Source: an uncultured Arenimonas sp. (lineage in GTDB: Bacteria > Pseudomonadota > Gammaproteobacteria > Xanthomonadales > Xanthomonadaceae). From it: 7,302 bases of DNA. This document shows, piece by piece, positions 1-6,608 of the stretch; position 1 is the stretch's first letter, and each line of letters opens with the position of its first letter. Location: the NCBI GenBank assembly GCA_946885815.1, contig CAMPHE010000081.1, positions 1 to 7,302 on the forward strand, in the 5' to 3' direction. The notes beneath the pieces were generated by a model. It searched no databases. It was not told the DNA's origin and saw nothing but the letters and a program-made list of their open reading frames with translations. The translations under genes were made by a program, and so were the position numbers.

Positions 1-1
1 C

Positions 2-1537
2 CTCTATCGCGACCGCACGTCGGTCGTGCTCGCGGCGGACGGCGCCCGTGCCGGCGACATCGCGTGGCCGGCGGCGAAGCCCTATCGCGACGAGCACTTC
101 GGCGACGTGCAGGTGTTCTTCGGCACCGTCGAGGCGACGCTGCCGCTGCACCGCACGGCGACCGGCGCGATGCCGGCGACGGTGACCGCGACCTTGCAGG
201 GCTGCCAGGACGAAGGCGTCTGCTATCCGCCGATGACGCGCACCGTCGCGTTGCAGCTGCCGGCCGGCGGCTCGCTGTCGGCCGCCGACGCGCCGCGCGA
301 AACGCCGCCGGCGACGCTCGGCGGCACCCCCTCGCTCTGGCTCGCGCTGATGCTCGCGCTCGGCGGCGGCGTCGTGCTCAACCTGATGCCGTGCGTGCTG
401 CCGGTGCTGTCGCTGAAAGCGCTGTCGGTCGCGCAGGGCGGCGGCGACCGCGCCGGCGCGCGTCGCCAGGCGCTCTGGTACACCGCCGGCGTGCTGGCGA
501 GCTTCGTCGCGGTGGGCGCGATCGCCCTGGCGCTGCGGCAGGCCGGGCTGGCGCTCGGCTGGGGCTTCCAGCTGCAGCAGCCCGGGGTGATCGCGGCGCT
601 GGCGCTGGTGATGACGGCGATCGGACTGTCGCTGTCGGGCGTCGTCGGGTTCGGCGCGTCGCTCGCCGGCGCCGGCCAGTCGCTCACCGAGAAGTCCGGC
701 CCGGCCGGCGACTTCTTCACCGGCGTGCTCGCGGTCGTCGTCGCCAGTCCGTGCACCGCGCCGTTCATGGGCACGGCGCTGGCGTTCGCGTTCACCGCGT
801 CGCCGGTCGTCGCGCTGCTGGTGTTCGCGGCGCTCGGTCTCGGGCTGGCGCTTCCGTTCCTGCTGATCGGCTTCGTGCCGGCGATCGCCGCGCGGCTGCC
901 GAAGCCGGGGGCGTGGATGGAAACGCTGAAGCAGGTGCTCGCGTTCCCGATGTACCTCACCGCCGTGTGGCTGCTGTGGGTGCTGGCGAAGCAGCGCGGC
1001 GCCGACGCGATCGCCGCGGTGCTGGTCGGCGCCGTGCTGCTGGCCGCCGGCCTGTGGGCGTGGGAAAAGGCACGCTGGAAGGGCGTCGCGGCGAAGGCGT
1101 TCGCGGCGCTGCTGGTGCTCGTCGCGCTGTGGCCGGTCGTGGTCGTGCAGCGGATGCCGGCGCCGGTGCGCGCAGACATCGCCGAGGAAGGCGTCGTCGC
1201 GTGGTCGCCGGCGCGCCTCGAACAGCTGCGCCGCGACGAGCGCGTGGTGTTCGTCAACATGACCGCCGACTGGTGCGTCACCTGCAAGGCCAACGAGAAG
1301 ACGGTGCTCGGCACCGATGCGTTCCGCACCGCGCTCGATGCCGCCGGCGCCGTGTACATGAAGGGCGACTGGACCGACGTCGATCCGGAAATCACCGCGT
1401 TCCTCGAGGAACACGGCGCGGTCGGCGTGCCGCTGTACGTCGTCTATCCCGCGCGCGGTGAACCGGTGGTGCTGCCGACGGTGCTGACGACCGCGCTCGT
1501 CGAATCGGCGCTGGCCGACGCGGCGGCGTCGCGATGA
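2..1537 (+). CDS. dsbD: Thiol:disulfide interchange protein, DsbD/ScsB family (3' part, start outside window)
   Basis: Inner-membrane reductase that carries electrons from cytoplasmic thioredoxin to periplasmic thiol proteins. The frame is open from the first full codon, so the N-terminus is missing. Order seen: end of the periplasmic alpha domain with its CysX5Cys pair (codons 203 and 221, followed by YPP); about eight hydrophobic segments from codon ~325 to ~1150, with the paired membrane cysteines in NLMPCVLP (codon 392) and ASPCTAPF (codon 752), about 120 residues apart as in E. coli DsbD; then a C-terminal thioredoxin-like domain with WCVTC (Cys codons 1274 and 1283) and the VGVPLYVVYP strand carrying the cis-proline. 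All six redox cysteines of the family are present. The NLMPCVLPVLSLK membrane motif resembles ScsB-type proteins more than classical E. coli DsbD (from memory), so scsB or dipZ are alternative names. It overlaps the next gene by ATGA, which suggests translational coupling. Family is certain; subfamily is less so. Confidence 0.93.
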   Translation, partial: LYRDRTSVVLAADGARAGDIAWPAAKPYRDEHFGDVQVFFGTVEATLPLHRTATGAMPATVTATLQGCQDEGVCYPPMTRTVALQLPAGGSLSAADAPRETPPATLGGTPSLWLALMLALGGGVVLNLMPCVLPVLSLKALSVAQGGGDRAGARRQALWYTAGVLASFVAVGAIALALRQAGLALGWGFQLQQPGVIAALALVMTAIGLSLSGVVGFGASLAGAGQSLTEKSGPAGDFFTGVLAVVVASPCTAPFMGTALAFAFTASPVVALLVFAALGLGLALPFLLIGFVPAIAARLPKPGAWMETLKQVLAFPMYLTAVWLLWVLAKQRGADAIAAVLVGAVLLAAGLWAWEKARWKGVAAKAFAALLVLVALWPVVVVQRMPAPVRADIAEEGVVAWSPARLEQLRRDERVVFVNMTADWCVTCKANEKTVLGTDAFRTALDAAGAVYMKGDWTDVDPEITAFLEEHGAVGVPLYVVYPARGEPVVLPTVLTTALVESALADAAASR

Positions 1538-2127
1538 GCGACGAGGCCCGGCGCCCCGGACCGGGGGAGGTCACGCGCGCGTGGCCGACCTGGGCGGCGC
1601 TGGTGCTGTTCGGCGGGCTCAGCGCGGCGCTCGGGGCGTGGATCGCGCACCGCGTCGACGAACGGTCCGGCCCGCCGCCGCCGGCCGGGCTGGTGATCGT
1701 CGCGCCCGGCGATCCGGTACCCGACCTGCGGCTGGCCGACCTCCGCACCGGCGAAGCGCGGCCGCTGGTCGCGCCGGGCCGGACGCGCCTGCTGAACTAC
1801 TGGGCCAGCTGGTGCTCGCCCTGCCGCGAAGAGATGCCGCTGCTCGACGCGTTCGCCGCCTCGCAGGGCGCGAACGGCGTCGAAGTGGTCGGCATCGCGC
1901 TGGATTCGCCGGCTGAAGCCGAACGCTTCGTGGCCGAGGTGCCGGTGCGGTTTACGCTGCTGGTCGAGACGCCGGGACCGGCGGACAGCTCGGTGGTGCT
2001 GGGCAATCGCCGTGGCGTCCTGCCCTTCACCGTGCTGGTCGACGCGGAGGGGCGGCTGCTGAAGACGCATTACGGCCCGTTCCCGGACGAAGCGGCCGTC
2101 GCGGCCTGGGCTTCAAACGCCCGTTAA
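1534..2127 (+). CDS. Membrane-anchored TlpA/ResA-like thioredoxin
   Basis: Probable periplasmic thiol-disulfide oxidoreductase tethered to the inner membrane, 197 aa. A hydrophobic segment at residues ~18-39 follows a short charged N-terminus, with no lipobox or clear cleavage site, so it reads as a signal anchor. A low-complexity Pro-rich linker (~46-50) leads into a thioredoxin fold: [15 protein letters not shown] holds the redox pair Cys94 and Cys97, and [10 protein letters not shown] holds the likely cis-proline, Pro164. The WCxPC plus REEMP context is typical of the TlpA/ResA/DsbE group. The start overlaps the stop of the upstream DsbD-like gene (ATGA at 1534-1537), so the two are probably co-translated. 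The simplest inference is that the upstream reductase keeps this protein reduced. Its own client (cytochrome c maturation, a peroxidase or other thiols) cannot be told; no ccm genes are visible. Confidence 0.88.
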   Translation: MSDEARRPGPGEVTRAWPTWAALVLFGGLSAALGAWIAHRVDERSGPPPPAGLVIVAPGDPVPDLRLADLRTGEARPLVAPGRTRLLNYWASWCSPCREEMPLLDAFAASQGANGVEVVGIALDSPAEAERFVAEVPVRFTLLVETPGPADSSVVLGNRRGVLPFTVLVDAEGRLLKTHYGPFPDEAAVAAWASNAR

Positions 2128-2173
2128 AATCCGCGATAACGCGCCGATCTTGCTGGACACCCGGCCCGCACTT

Positions 2174-2188
2174 CGCACAGACTGTGCG
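2174..2188. promoter_or_regulatory. Perfect 15-bp palindrome in the aroQ leader
   Basis: CGCACAG-A-CTGTGCG is an exact inverted repeat with 7-bp arms and a 1-bp centre, in the 80-bp gap between the TlpA-like gene and aroQ. It ends 19 bp before the chosen aroQ start. A TAAAAT hexamer at 2125-2130, overlapping the upstream stop codon, could be a -10 element, but I see no good -35 partner. If a promoter is there, the palindrome would lie in the 5' leader, where it could be an operator or fold as a 6-bp RNA hairpin with a GAC loop. The match is not one I know for a named regulator. In GC-rich DNA a perfect 15-mer palindrome is notable but can arise by chance. Confidence 0.35.
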
Positions 2189-2195
2189 CCCTTGC

Positions 2196-2199
2196 GGAG
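2196..2199 (+). promoter_or_regulatory. Ribosome binding site that sets the aroQ start
   Basis: GGAG lies 8 bp before the GTG at 2208. The alternative in-frame GTG at 2184 has no comparable purine stretch and sits inside the palindrome, so the downstream start is preferred. It gives the family N-terminus ([15 protein letters not shown]) without extra residues. Confidence 0.7.
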
Positions 2200-2207
2200 T
2201 CCCCCCG

Positions 2208-2648
2208 GTGGCGAAGATCCTCGTGTTGCACGGTCCGAACCTCAACCTGCTCGGTGAGCGGGAGCCGGCGGTCTACGGCCACACGACCCTCGCGACCATC
2301 GACGCGGACCTCGCGACCGCCGCCACCGCCGCCGGCCATCAGCTCGAAACGCTGCAGAGCAATGCCGAGCACGTGCTGGTCGAGCGCATCCAGGCGGCGC
2401 GCGCCGACGGCACCGCCTTCATCGTGATCAACCCGGCGGCGTTCACCCACACCAGCGTCGCCGTGCGCGACGCGCTGGCGGCGGCGGGCCTGCCGGTGAT
2501 CGAGGTGCACCTGTCCAACCCGCATGCGCGTGAACCGTTCCGCCGGCACAGCTACGTCGCCGATCTGGCGGTGGGCGTCGTCGCCGGCTTCGGCGCCGAC
2601 AGCTACCGCTATGCGCTCGACGCGGCGATCCGCCGCCTCGCGGCCTGA
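2208..2648 (+). CDS. aroQ: Type II 3-dehydroquinate dehydratase
   Basis: Cytoplasmic enzyme of the shikimate pathway converting 3-dehydroquinate to 3-dehydroshikimate; type II enzymes form dodecamers. From the GTG at 2208 the protein is 146 aa, the usual family length. Diagnostic motifs, in order: [14 protein letters not shown] at the N-terminus with Arg18 and the catalytic Tyr23 (AVYG); [10 protein letters not shown] with Asn75 and His81; and [19 protein letters not shown], with the catalytic His101 and substrate-binding Asn104 and Arg112. All expected active-site residues are present. An upstream in-frame GTG at 2184 would add eight residues not seen in the family and is rejected. The gene ends 36 bp before accB, and no terminator is visible between them, so it probably leads the aroQ-accB-accC-prmA unit. 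The aroQ-accBC neighbourhood is common in proteobacteria (from memory). Confidence 0.96.
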   Translation: MAKILVLHGPNLNLLGEREPAVYGHTTLATIDADLATAATAAGHQLETLQSNAEHVLVERIQAARADGTAFIVINPAAFTHTSVAVRDALAAAGLPVIEVHLSNPHAREPFRRHSYVADLAVGVVAGFGADSYRYALDAAIRRLAA

Positions 2649-2684
2649 CCCTTCCACCCCACGACGAAACAACGAGGCCGACCC

Positions 2685-3158
2685 ATGGACCTTCGCAAGA
2701 TCAAGAAACTGATCGACCTGCTCGAGGAATCGAATCTCTCCGAGATCGAGATCAAGGAGGGCGAGGAATCCGTCCGCCTCGCGCGCGTGCCGAAGGGTGG
2801 CTACGCCGCGCCCGCACCGATGGCGATGCACGCCGCGCCGGCCGTCGAAGCCCCGCGCGCCGCCGCGCCGGCGGGCGGCCTGTCGGCCGACGCGGTCGGC
2901 AAGTCGACCAAGGACGTTCCCGACGGCCACACCGTGCGTTCGCCGATGGTCGGCACGTTCTACGCGTCGGCGTCGCCGGACAAGCCACCGTTCGTGCAGA
3001 TCGGGCAGCAGGTCAAGGCCGGCGAGACGATCGGCATCATCGAGGCGATGAAGATGTTCAACCCGATCGAGGCCGACGTGTCCGGCACGGTCGCCGCGAT
3101 CCTGGTCAAGAACGGCCAGCCGATCGAATTCGACGAGCCGATGTTCGTCATCAGCTGA
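2685..3158 (+). CDS. accB: Acetyl-CoA carboxylase biotin carboxyl carrier protein
   Basis: BCCP subunit of acetyl-CoA carboxylase. It carries CO2 on a swinging biotin between AccC and the carboxyltransferase AccAD to make malonyl-CoA for fatty-acid synthesis. At 157 aa it matches the E. coli length (156). Layout: an N-terminal segment beginning [20 protein letters not shown], used for dimerisation and AccC binding; an Ala/Pro-rich flexible linker at residues ~38-65; and a C-terminal biotinyl domain at ~82-157. The biotinylation motif EAMKM places the target lysine at residue 123 (codon 3051-3053). The thumb insertion typical of this subunit is present at [22 protein letters not shown] ribosome site lies 7 bp before the ATG. 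The stop codon overlaps the ribosome binding site of accC, which favours balanced production of the two partners. I see no oddities. Confidence 0.97.
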   Translation: MDLRKIKKLIDLLEESNLSEIEIKEGEESVRLARVPKGGYAAPAPMAMHAAPAVEAPRAAAPAGGLSADAVGKSTKDVPDGHTVRSPMVGTFYASASPDKPPFVQIGQQVKAGETIGIIEAMKMFNPIEADVSGTVAAILVKNGQPIEFDEPMFVIS

Positions 3159-3169
3159 AGGACGCCGTC

Positions 3170-4537
3170 ATGCTCGAGAAGATCGTCATCGCCAACCGCG
3201 GCGAGATCGCGCTGCGCATCCTGCGCGCGTGCCACGCGCTCGGCATCAAGACGGTCGCGGTGCACTCCACCGTCGACCGCAACCTCAAGCACGTCGCGAT
3301 GGCCGACGAATCGGTCTGCATCGGGCCGGCGCCGTCGGCCGAGAGCTACCTCAACATCCCGGCGATCATCGCCGCGGCCGAGGTGACCGACGCGCAGGGC
3401 ATCCATCCCGGCTACGGCTTCCTCAGCGAGAACGCCGATTTCGCCGAACGCGTCGAGAAATCGGGCTTCACCTTCATCGGCCCGACCGCGAACGTGATCC
3501 GCATGATGGGCGACAAGGTCGAGGCGATCCGCGCGATGAAGGACGCCGGCGTGCCGTGCGTGCCCGGCTCCGGCGGTCCGGTCGGCGACGACGAGGCCGA
3601 GGCGCTGCGCCTCGGCGAGGAGATCGGGTATCCGGTGATCGTCAAGGCCGCCGGTGGCGGCGGCGGACGCGGCATGCGCGTCGTGCGCAGCGCCGACGCG
3701 CTGATGACGTCGATCGCCGCGACCAAGCAGGAAGCGAAGGCCGCGTTCGGCAACGACATGGTCTACATGGAGAAGTTCCTGGAGAACCCGCGCCACGTGG
3801 AGATCCAGGTCCTCGCCGACGGCCAGGGCAACGCCGTGCACCTGGGCGAGCGCGACTGCTCGATGCAGCGCCGCCACCAGAAGGTCGTCGAGGAAGCGCC
3901 GGCGCCCGGCATCACCGACGCGCAGCGCGCCGAGATCGGCCGCATCTGCACCGACGCGTGCGTGCGCATCGGCTACCGCGGCGCCGGCACGTTCGAGTTC
4001 CTCTACGAGGACGGGCGGTTCTACTTCATCGAGATGAACACGCGCATCCAGGTCGAGCACCCGGTGACGGAACTGGTGACCGGCGTCGATCTCGTGCGCG
4101 AGCAGCTGCTGATCGCCAGCGGGCAGAAGCTGTCGATCCGGCAGGAGGACATCGTGATCCGCGGCCACGCGATCGAGTGCCGCATCAATGCCGAGGATCC
4201 CGAGACGTTCCTGCCGAGCCCCGGCCTGATCCGGCACTTCCACGCGCCGGGCGGCCCCGGCGTGCGCGTCGATTCGCACATCTACGAGGGCTACAGGGTC
4301 CCGCCGAACTACGATTCGATGATCGGCAAGCTGATCGTGCACGGCGCGACCCGCGCGCAGGCGATCGCGAGGATGCGCTGCGCGCTGAGCGAGATGGTCG
4401 TGGACGGCATCAAGACCAACGTGCCGCTGCAGCAGCGGATCATGGCCGACCAGGGCTTCATGCAGGGCGGCACGAACATCCATTACCTCGAGAAGCGACT
4501 GGCGGAGCGCAAGGAAAAGTCGGTCGGGTTCGCCTGA
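3170..4537 (+). CDS. accC: Acetyl-CoA carboxylase biotin carboxylase subunit
   Basis: ATP-dependent biotin carboxylase that carboxylates the biotin on AccB with bicarbonate. It is 455 aa against 449 in E. coli. Domains in order: the N-terminal pre-ATP-grasp fold ([17 protein letters not shown]), the ATP-grasp region with the glycine loop [11 protein letters not shown] beginning at Lys159, and the C-terminal biotin-carboxylase domain. Key residues fall at exactly the E. coli numbers: Lys159, Glu276, Glu288, Asn290, Arg292 and Glu296 ([11 protein letters not shown]) and Arg338 (IECRINAED). The enzyme should therefore be active. AAGGA at 3158-3162, partly inside the accB stop, gives a 7-bp spacing to the ATG. 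The last codon abuts the prmA start with no gap. The C-terminal extension of a few residues ([14 protein letters not shown]) is ordinary. Confidence 0.98.
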   Translation: MLEKIVIANRGEIALRILRACHALGIKTVAVHSTVDRNLKHVAMADESVCIGPAPSAESYLNIPAIIAAAEVTDAQGIHPGYGFLSENADFAERVEKSGFTFIGPTANVIRMMGDKVEAIRAMKDAGVPCVPGSGGPVGDDEAEALRLGEEIGYPVIVKAAGGGGGRGMRVVRSADALMTSIAATKQEAKAAFGNDMVYMEKFLENPRHVEIQVLADGQGNAVHLGERDCSMQRRHQKVVEEAPAPGITDAQRAEIGRICTDACVRIGYRGAGTFEFLYEDGRFYFIEMNTRIQVEHPVTELVTGVDLVREQLLIASGQKLSIRQEDIVIRGHAIECRINAEDPETFLPSPGLIRHFHAPGGPGVRVDSHIYEGYRVPPNYDSMIGKLIVHGATRAQAIARMRCALSEMVVDGIKTNVPLQQRIMADQGFMQGGTNIHYLEKRLAERKEKSVGFA

Positions 4538-5440
4538 GTGCCCTTCCTCGAACTCTCCCTCCGTGTTCGCGCCGAAGAGGAACACCGCGCCGAGAACGCG
4601 CTGATGGACCTCGGCGCGCTGTCGGTGACGCTGCTCGACGCCGACGCGGCGACGCCGAACGAGCGCGCGGTGCTGGAGCCCGGCGTCGGCGAGACGCCGC
4701 TGTGGCCGGAAATCACGCTGCTCGCGCTGTTCGACGAGGACACCGTGCCGGAGCTGGTGCTGCACGCGCTGGAAGCGTTCGACGACGCGATCGACCTGTC
4801 GCGCGCGGAGTTCCGCACCGTCGCCGACGAAGACTGGGAACGCGCGTGGATGGACCAGTACGTGCCGCTGAAATTCGGCCGCCGCACCTGGATCGTGCCG
4901 TGGAACCTGGAGACGCCGGACGACGCGCGCGACGGCGTGGTGATCCGGCTCGATCCCGGTCTCGCGTTCGGCAGCGGCACGCATCCCACCACCGCGCTGT
5001 GCCTGCAGTGGCTCGACTCGCTGGTGCTGCGCGACCGGGACGTGCTCGATTTCGGCTGCGGCAGCGGCATCCTCGCGATCGCCGCGCTGAAACTCGGCGC
5101 GCGCCGCGCGGTGGGGGTCGACAACGACCCGCAGGCACTGCTGGCCACGGCCGACAACGGCGAGCGCAACGGCGTCGGCGAGCGGCTGCAGGTGTTCGCG
5201 CCCGAAGCCGAACCGGCGGCGACGTACCCGGTCGTCGTCGCCAACATCCTCGCCGTCGCGCTGCACGCGCTCGCCGACACGCTCGCCGCGCGCGTCGCGC
5301 CGGGCGGCGTGATCGCGCTGTCGGGCATCCTCGCCGGCCAGGAAGACGATCTTTTGCAGCGCTACGCCGAGTGGTTCGATGACCTGCAGGTCGCGCGGCA
5401 GGACGACTGGGTACGTATCACCGGGGCCCGGAAGCACTGA
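4538..5440 (+). CDS. prmA: Ribosomal protein L11 methyltransferase
   Basis: SAM-dependent methyltransferase that trimethylates ribosomal protein L11 at several amino groups. It is 300 aa, close to the E. coli length of 293. The N-terminal substrate-binding domain (residues ~1-90) is joined by a linker to a Rossmann methyltransferase domain. Signatures: [19 protein letters not shown] (105-123), the PrmA-specific loop [12 protein letters not shown] (141-152), SAM motif [10 protein letters not shown] (169-177), the acidic SAM-binding stretch VGVDNDPQA (192-200), NIL at 236-238, and LSGIL at 261-265. The GTG start directly follows the accC stop at 0 bp, and no strong ribosome site is close: AAGGAAAAG at 4511-4519 is 18 bp away. 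Expression probably depends on ribosomes finishing accC. Starting at GTG keeps the family N-terminus (PFLELSLRV), so this start is favoured. Confidence 0.96.
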   Translation: MPFLELSLRVRAEEEHRAENALMDLGALSVTLLDADAATPNERAVLEPGVGETPLWPEITLLALFDEDTVPELVLHALEAFDDAIDLSRAEFRTVADEDWERAWMDQYVPLKFGRRTWIVPWNLETPDDARDGVVIRLDPGLAFGSGTHPTTALCLQWLDSLVLRDRDVLDFGCGSGILAIAALKLGARRAVGVDNDPQALLATADNGERNGVGERLQVFAPEAEPAATYPVVVANILAVALHALADTLAARVAPGGVIALSGILAGQEDDLLQRYAEWFDDLQVARQDDWVRITGARKH

Positions 5441-5448
5441 GAGGATTC

Positions 5449-5537
5449 TCGACGCGGATCACGCGGATCGACGCGGATAAGGCAGCTCCTTTTACAGAAT
5501 CGCTCTATCCGCGTTCATCCGCGTTGATCGGCGTCGA
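5449..5537. repeat. 89-bp imperfect inverted repeat made of ACGCGGAT words
   Basis: It fills most of the 130-bp gap between prmA and the DUF3426 gene. The left arm (5449-5479) holds three ACGCGGAT copies at 5452, 5461 and 5471. The right arm (5506-5537) holds the complement ATCCGCGT at 5507 and 5517, plus a one-mismatch copy, ATCGGCGT, at 5527. Aligning the arms gives 28 matches over 31 positions, with one single-base gap. The 26-bp centre (5480-5505) is AT-richer and includes TTTT. The outer arm has no T-tract after it, so it does not look like an intrinsic terminator. The form suggests a REPIN- or MITE-like short dispersed element, but it could also act on transcript ends after prmA. No target-site duplication is obvious. 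Confidence 0.75.
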
Positions 5538-5570
5538 CGCTCTTCCGCCCCGCGCTACCATGGATCCCCG

Positions 5571-6092
5571 ATGACCCGCCCCCGCGCCCCCAGTTTCGCC
5601 GTCGCCGACGTGCCGCGCCCGCCGCGACAGGTGCCGTGGGGCTGGCTCGTGGCGGTAACCGTTCTCACCGCGGCGCTGATGCTGCAGCTGATGCTCGCGG
5701 ACCGTTACCGGCTGGCCGGCGACGCCGCGTGGCGGCCGCGGCTCGAATGGCTCTGCGGCACGCTCGGTTGTTCGCTGCCGCCGTGGCGCGAACCGGATGC
5801 GTTGCGCGTCACCAGCCGCGAAGTGCGCCCGCACCCGAAGGTGCCCGGCGTGCTGCTGGTGACGCTCAGTTTCCGCAACGACGCGCGCTGGGCGCAGCCG
5901 TGGCCGCTGATGGAAATCGCGCTGCACGACCTCGACGGCCAGGCCCTCGGCCTGCGTCGTTTCGCGCCCGCCGAGTACCTCGGCAGCCCGCCGGCGCAGG
6001 CGCTGGTCGCGCCCGGACAGTCGGCGAGCGCGACACTGGAAATCCTCGACCCGGGCAAGCGCGCCGTCGCTTTCACGTTCGATTTCCACTGA
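5571..6092 (+). CDS. DUF3426 single-pass membrane protein, short form without zinc ribbon
   Basis: Protein of unknown function, 173 aa. A Pro/Arg-rich N-terminus (residues 1-22) is followed by one transmembrane segment (~23-43) and a C-terminal domain, probably periplasmic, that fits the DUF3426 pattern: LCGTLGCSLPPW (61-72), hP-x-x-pG and FRNDARWAQPWPLMEIAL (101-118), then RRFAPAEYLG (129-138). Family members in many proteobacteria begin with a CxxC zinc ribbon (MJ0042 type), and that part is absent here. The upstream frame is closed by a stop at 5478-5480 and has no ATG, GTG or TTG before 5571, so a longer protein is not available in this sequence. Only a weak GGAT precedes the start by a few bases. 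The gene lies 34 bp after the inverted repeat, and it is possible that the ribbon was lost there. The C-terminal domain itself looks intact. Confidence 0.8.
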   Translation: MTRPRAPSFAVADVPRPPRQVPWGWLVAVTVLTAALMLQLMLADRYRLAGDAAWRPRLEWLCGTLGCSLPPWREPDALRVTSREVRPHPKVPGVLLVTLSFRNDARWAQPWPLMEIALHDLDGQALGLRRFAPAEYLGSPPAQALVAPGQSASATLEILDPGKRAVAFTFDFH

Positions 6093-6138
6093 AACGCGCC
6101 ATCGCCTGCGCGCGGTGGAGCGGCCCGCGGGATTGACG

Positions 6139-6144
6139 TAGACT
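6139..6144 (+). promoter_or_regulatory. Possible fis promoter -10 element
   Basis: The 119-bp gap between the DUF3426 gene and fis contains TAGACT, a moderate -10 match, followed by a GC-rich stretch (GCGTCCCCCGCGCGC). A GC-rich discriminator is known for the growth-rate-controlled fis promoter of E. coli, but no good -35 is seen at the right distance (GTGGAG at 6115-6120 is poor). A TTGACG at 6133-6138 lies too close to serve this -10 and has no -10 of its own downstream. The gap also holds a 10-bp palindrome, AGCCGCGGCT (6160-6169). This is a weak call. Confidence 0.25.
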
Positions 6145-6195
6145 GCGTCCCCCGCGCGCAGCCGCGGCTCCGCATGGACGCGGTCGACACACCCC

Positions 6196-6201
6196 GGGGA
6201 G
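6196..6201 (+). promoter_or_regulatory. Ribosome binding site supporting the TTG start of fis
   Basis: GGGGAG lies 10 bp before the TTG at 6212. No ATG or GTG is available in frame nearby upstream, and translation from this TTG gives a protein of normal Fis length, so the TTG start is favoured. Confidence 0.6.
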
Positions 6202-6211
6202 CCACACGAAA

Positions 6212-6490
6212 TTGAACGCCCTGCACGCCGCGCGCACGGATTCCACGACGACCACCGCTTCCGGCCACACCCCCCTGCGCGACCACGTCGCGCGCTCGGT
6301 GCGCCGGTACCTGCAGGACCTCGACGGCTGCGACGTCGACGACCTGTACGACGTCGTGCTGCGCGAAATCGAGATGCCGCTGTTCGCCGAAGTGCTGCGC
6401 CACTGCGAAGGCAACCAGAGCCGCGCCGCGGCCTGCCTGGGCCTCAACCGCGCGACGCTGCGGAAGAAGCTGAAGGCGTATGGGTTGTAA
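6212..6490 (+). CDS. fis: Fis family nucleoid-associated DNA-binding protein
   Basis: Small dimeric DNA-bending protein that shapes the nucleoid and controls rRNA and many other promoters. It is 92 aa (E. coli Fis is 98). The N-terminal ~18 residues are low-complexity and rich in Thr and Ser. The core begins at [14 protein letters not shown] (21-34). The C-terminal helix-turn-helix, about residues 68-92 ([20 protein letters not shown] then LKAYGL), closely follows the E. coli sequence [20 protein letters not shown], including the basic DNA-contacting residues. The start is TTG with a GGGGAG ribosome site; a rare start codon would lower its translation. In enterobacteria and pseudomonads fis follows dusB (from memory); dusB is not here and the preceding gene encodes the DUF3426 protein. 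purH follows after 118 bp, separated by a large inverted repeat. Confidence 0.94.
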   Translation: MNALHAARTDSTTTTASGHTPLRDHVARSVRRYLQDLDGCDVDDLYDVVLREIEMPLFAEVLRHCEGNQSRAAACLGLNRATLRKKLKAYGL

Positions 6491-6502
6491 GGGCGGGGAA
6501 AG

Positions 6503-6585
6503 GCGGATAGGGGATATGGGATTTACCTGATGGTGGGTTCGCGCGCGGCTTTCACTATCACGTAAATCCCATATCCCCTATCCGC
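6503..6585. repeat. Inverted repeat with perfect 24-bp arms between fis and purH
   Basis: The left arm (6503-6526) starts GCGGATAGGGGATATG and ends GGATTTAC. The right arm (6562-6585) is its exact reverse complement. After one C/C mismatch the pairing continues inward for eight more positions (6528-6535 with 6553-6560, one G-T). Outward it continues imperfectly, with GAA at 6498-6500 facing TTC at 6588-6590. The arm is 50% G+C, well below its surroundings, and contains three GGAT words spaced exactly 7 bp apart (6505, 6512, 6519). No T-tract follows, so a standard intrinsic terminator is unlikely, although a transcript would fold into a very stable hairpin. A short non-autonomous mobile repeat is the likeliest reading. 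Confidence 0.85.
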
Positions 6586-6608
6586 TCTTCACCCGACTCC
6601 GCCTCCCC

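Noticed and set aside
223..1395. 390-codon open frame on the - strand opposite dsbD
   Set aside because: It is rich in Ser, Ala, Thr and Pro without a recognisable domain, and dsbD on the + strand has all six redox cysteines and the membrane pattern.
2184..2207. Longer aroQ starting at the GTG at 2184
   Set aside because: It would add residues not found at the family N-terminus, lies in a palindrome, and lacks a ribosome site; the GTG at 2208 has GGAG 8 bp upstream.
3229..5382. 717-codon open frame on the + strand in another frame of accC-prmA
   Set aside because: The translation is Arg-rich low-complexity sequence, typical of a shifted frame in high-GC DNA, and it spans two well-supported genes.
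2960..5437. 825-codon open frame on the - strand across accC and prmA
   Set aside because: It lies opposite two certain genes with full catalytic motifs. Its translation is rich in His, Arg, Asp and Val with no family signature, as expected for the antisense of GC-rich codons.
6503..6590. The fis-purH inverted repeat as an intrinsic terminator
   Set aside because: No T-run follows the arm on either strand, and the stem is much longer than usual for terminators. Some effect on transcript ends remains possible.
6491..6608. Purine riboswitch or PurR operator before purH
   Set aside because: The gap holds only the long inverted repeat and a pyrimidine stretch. I see no conserved purine-riboswitch core and no ACGCAAACGTTTGCGT-like site.
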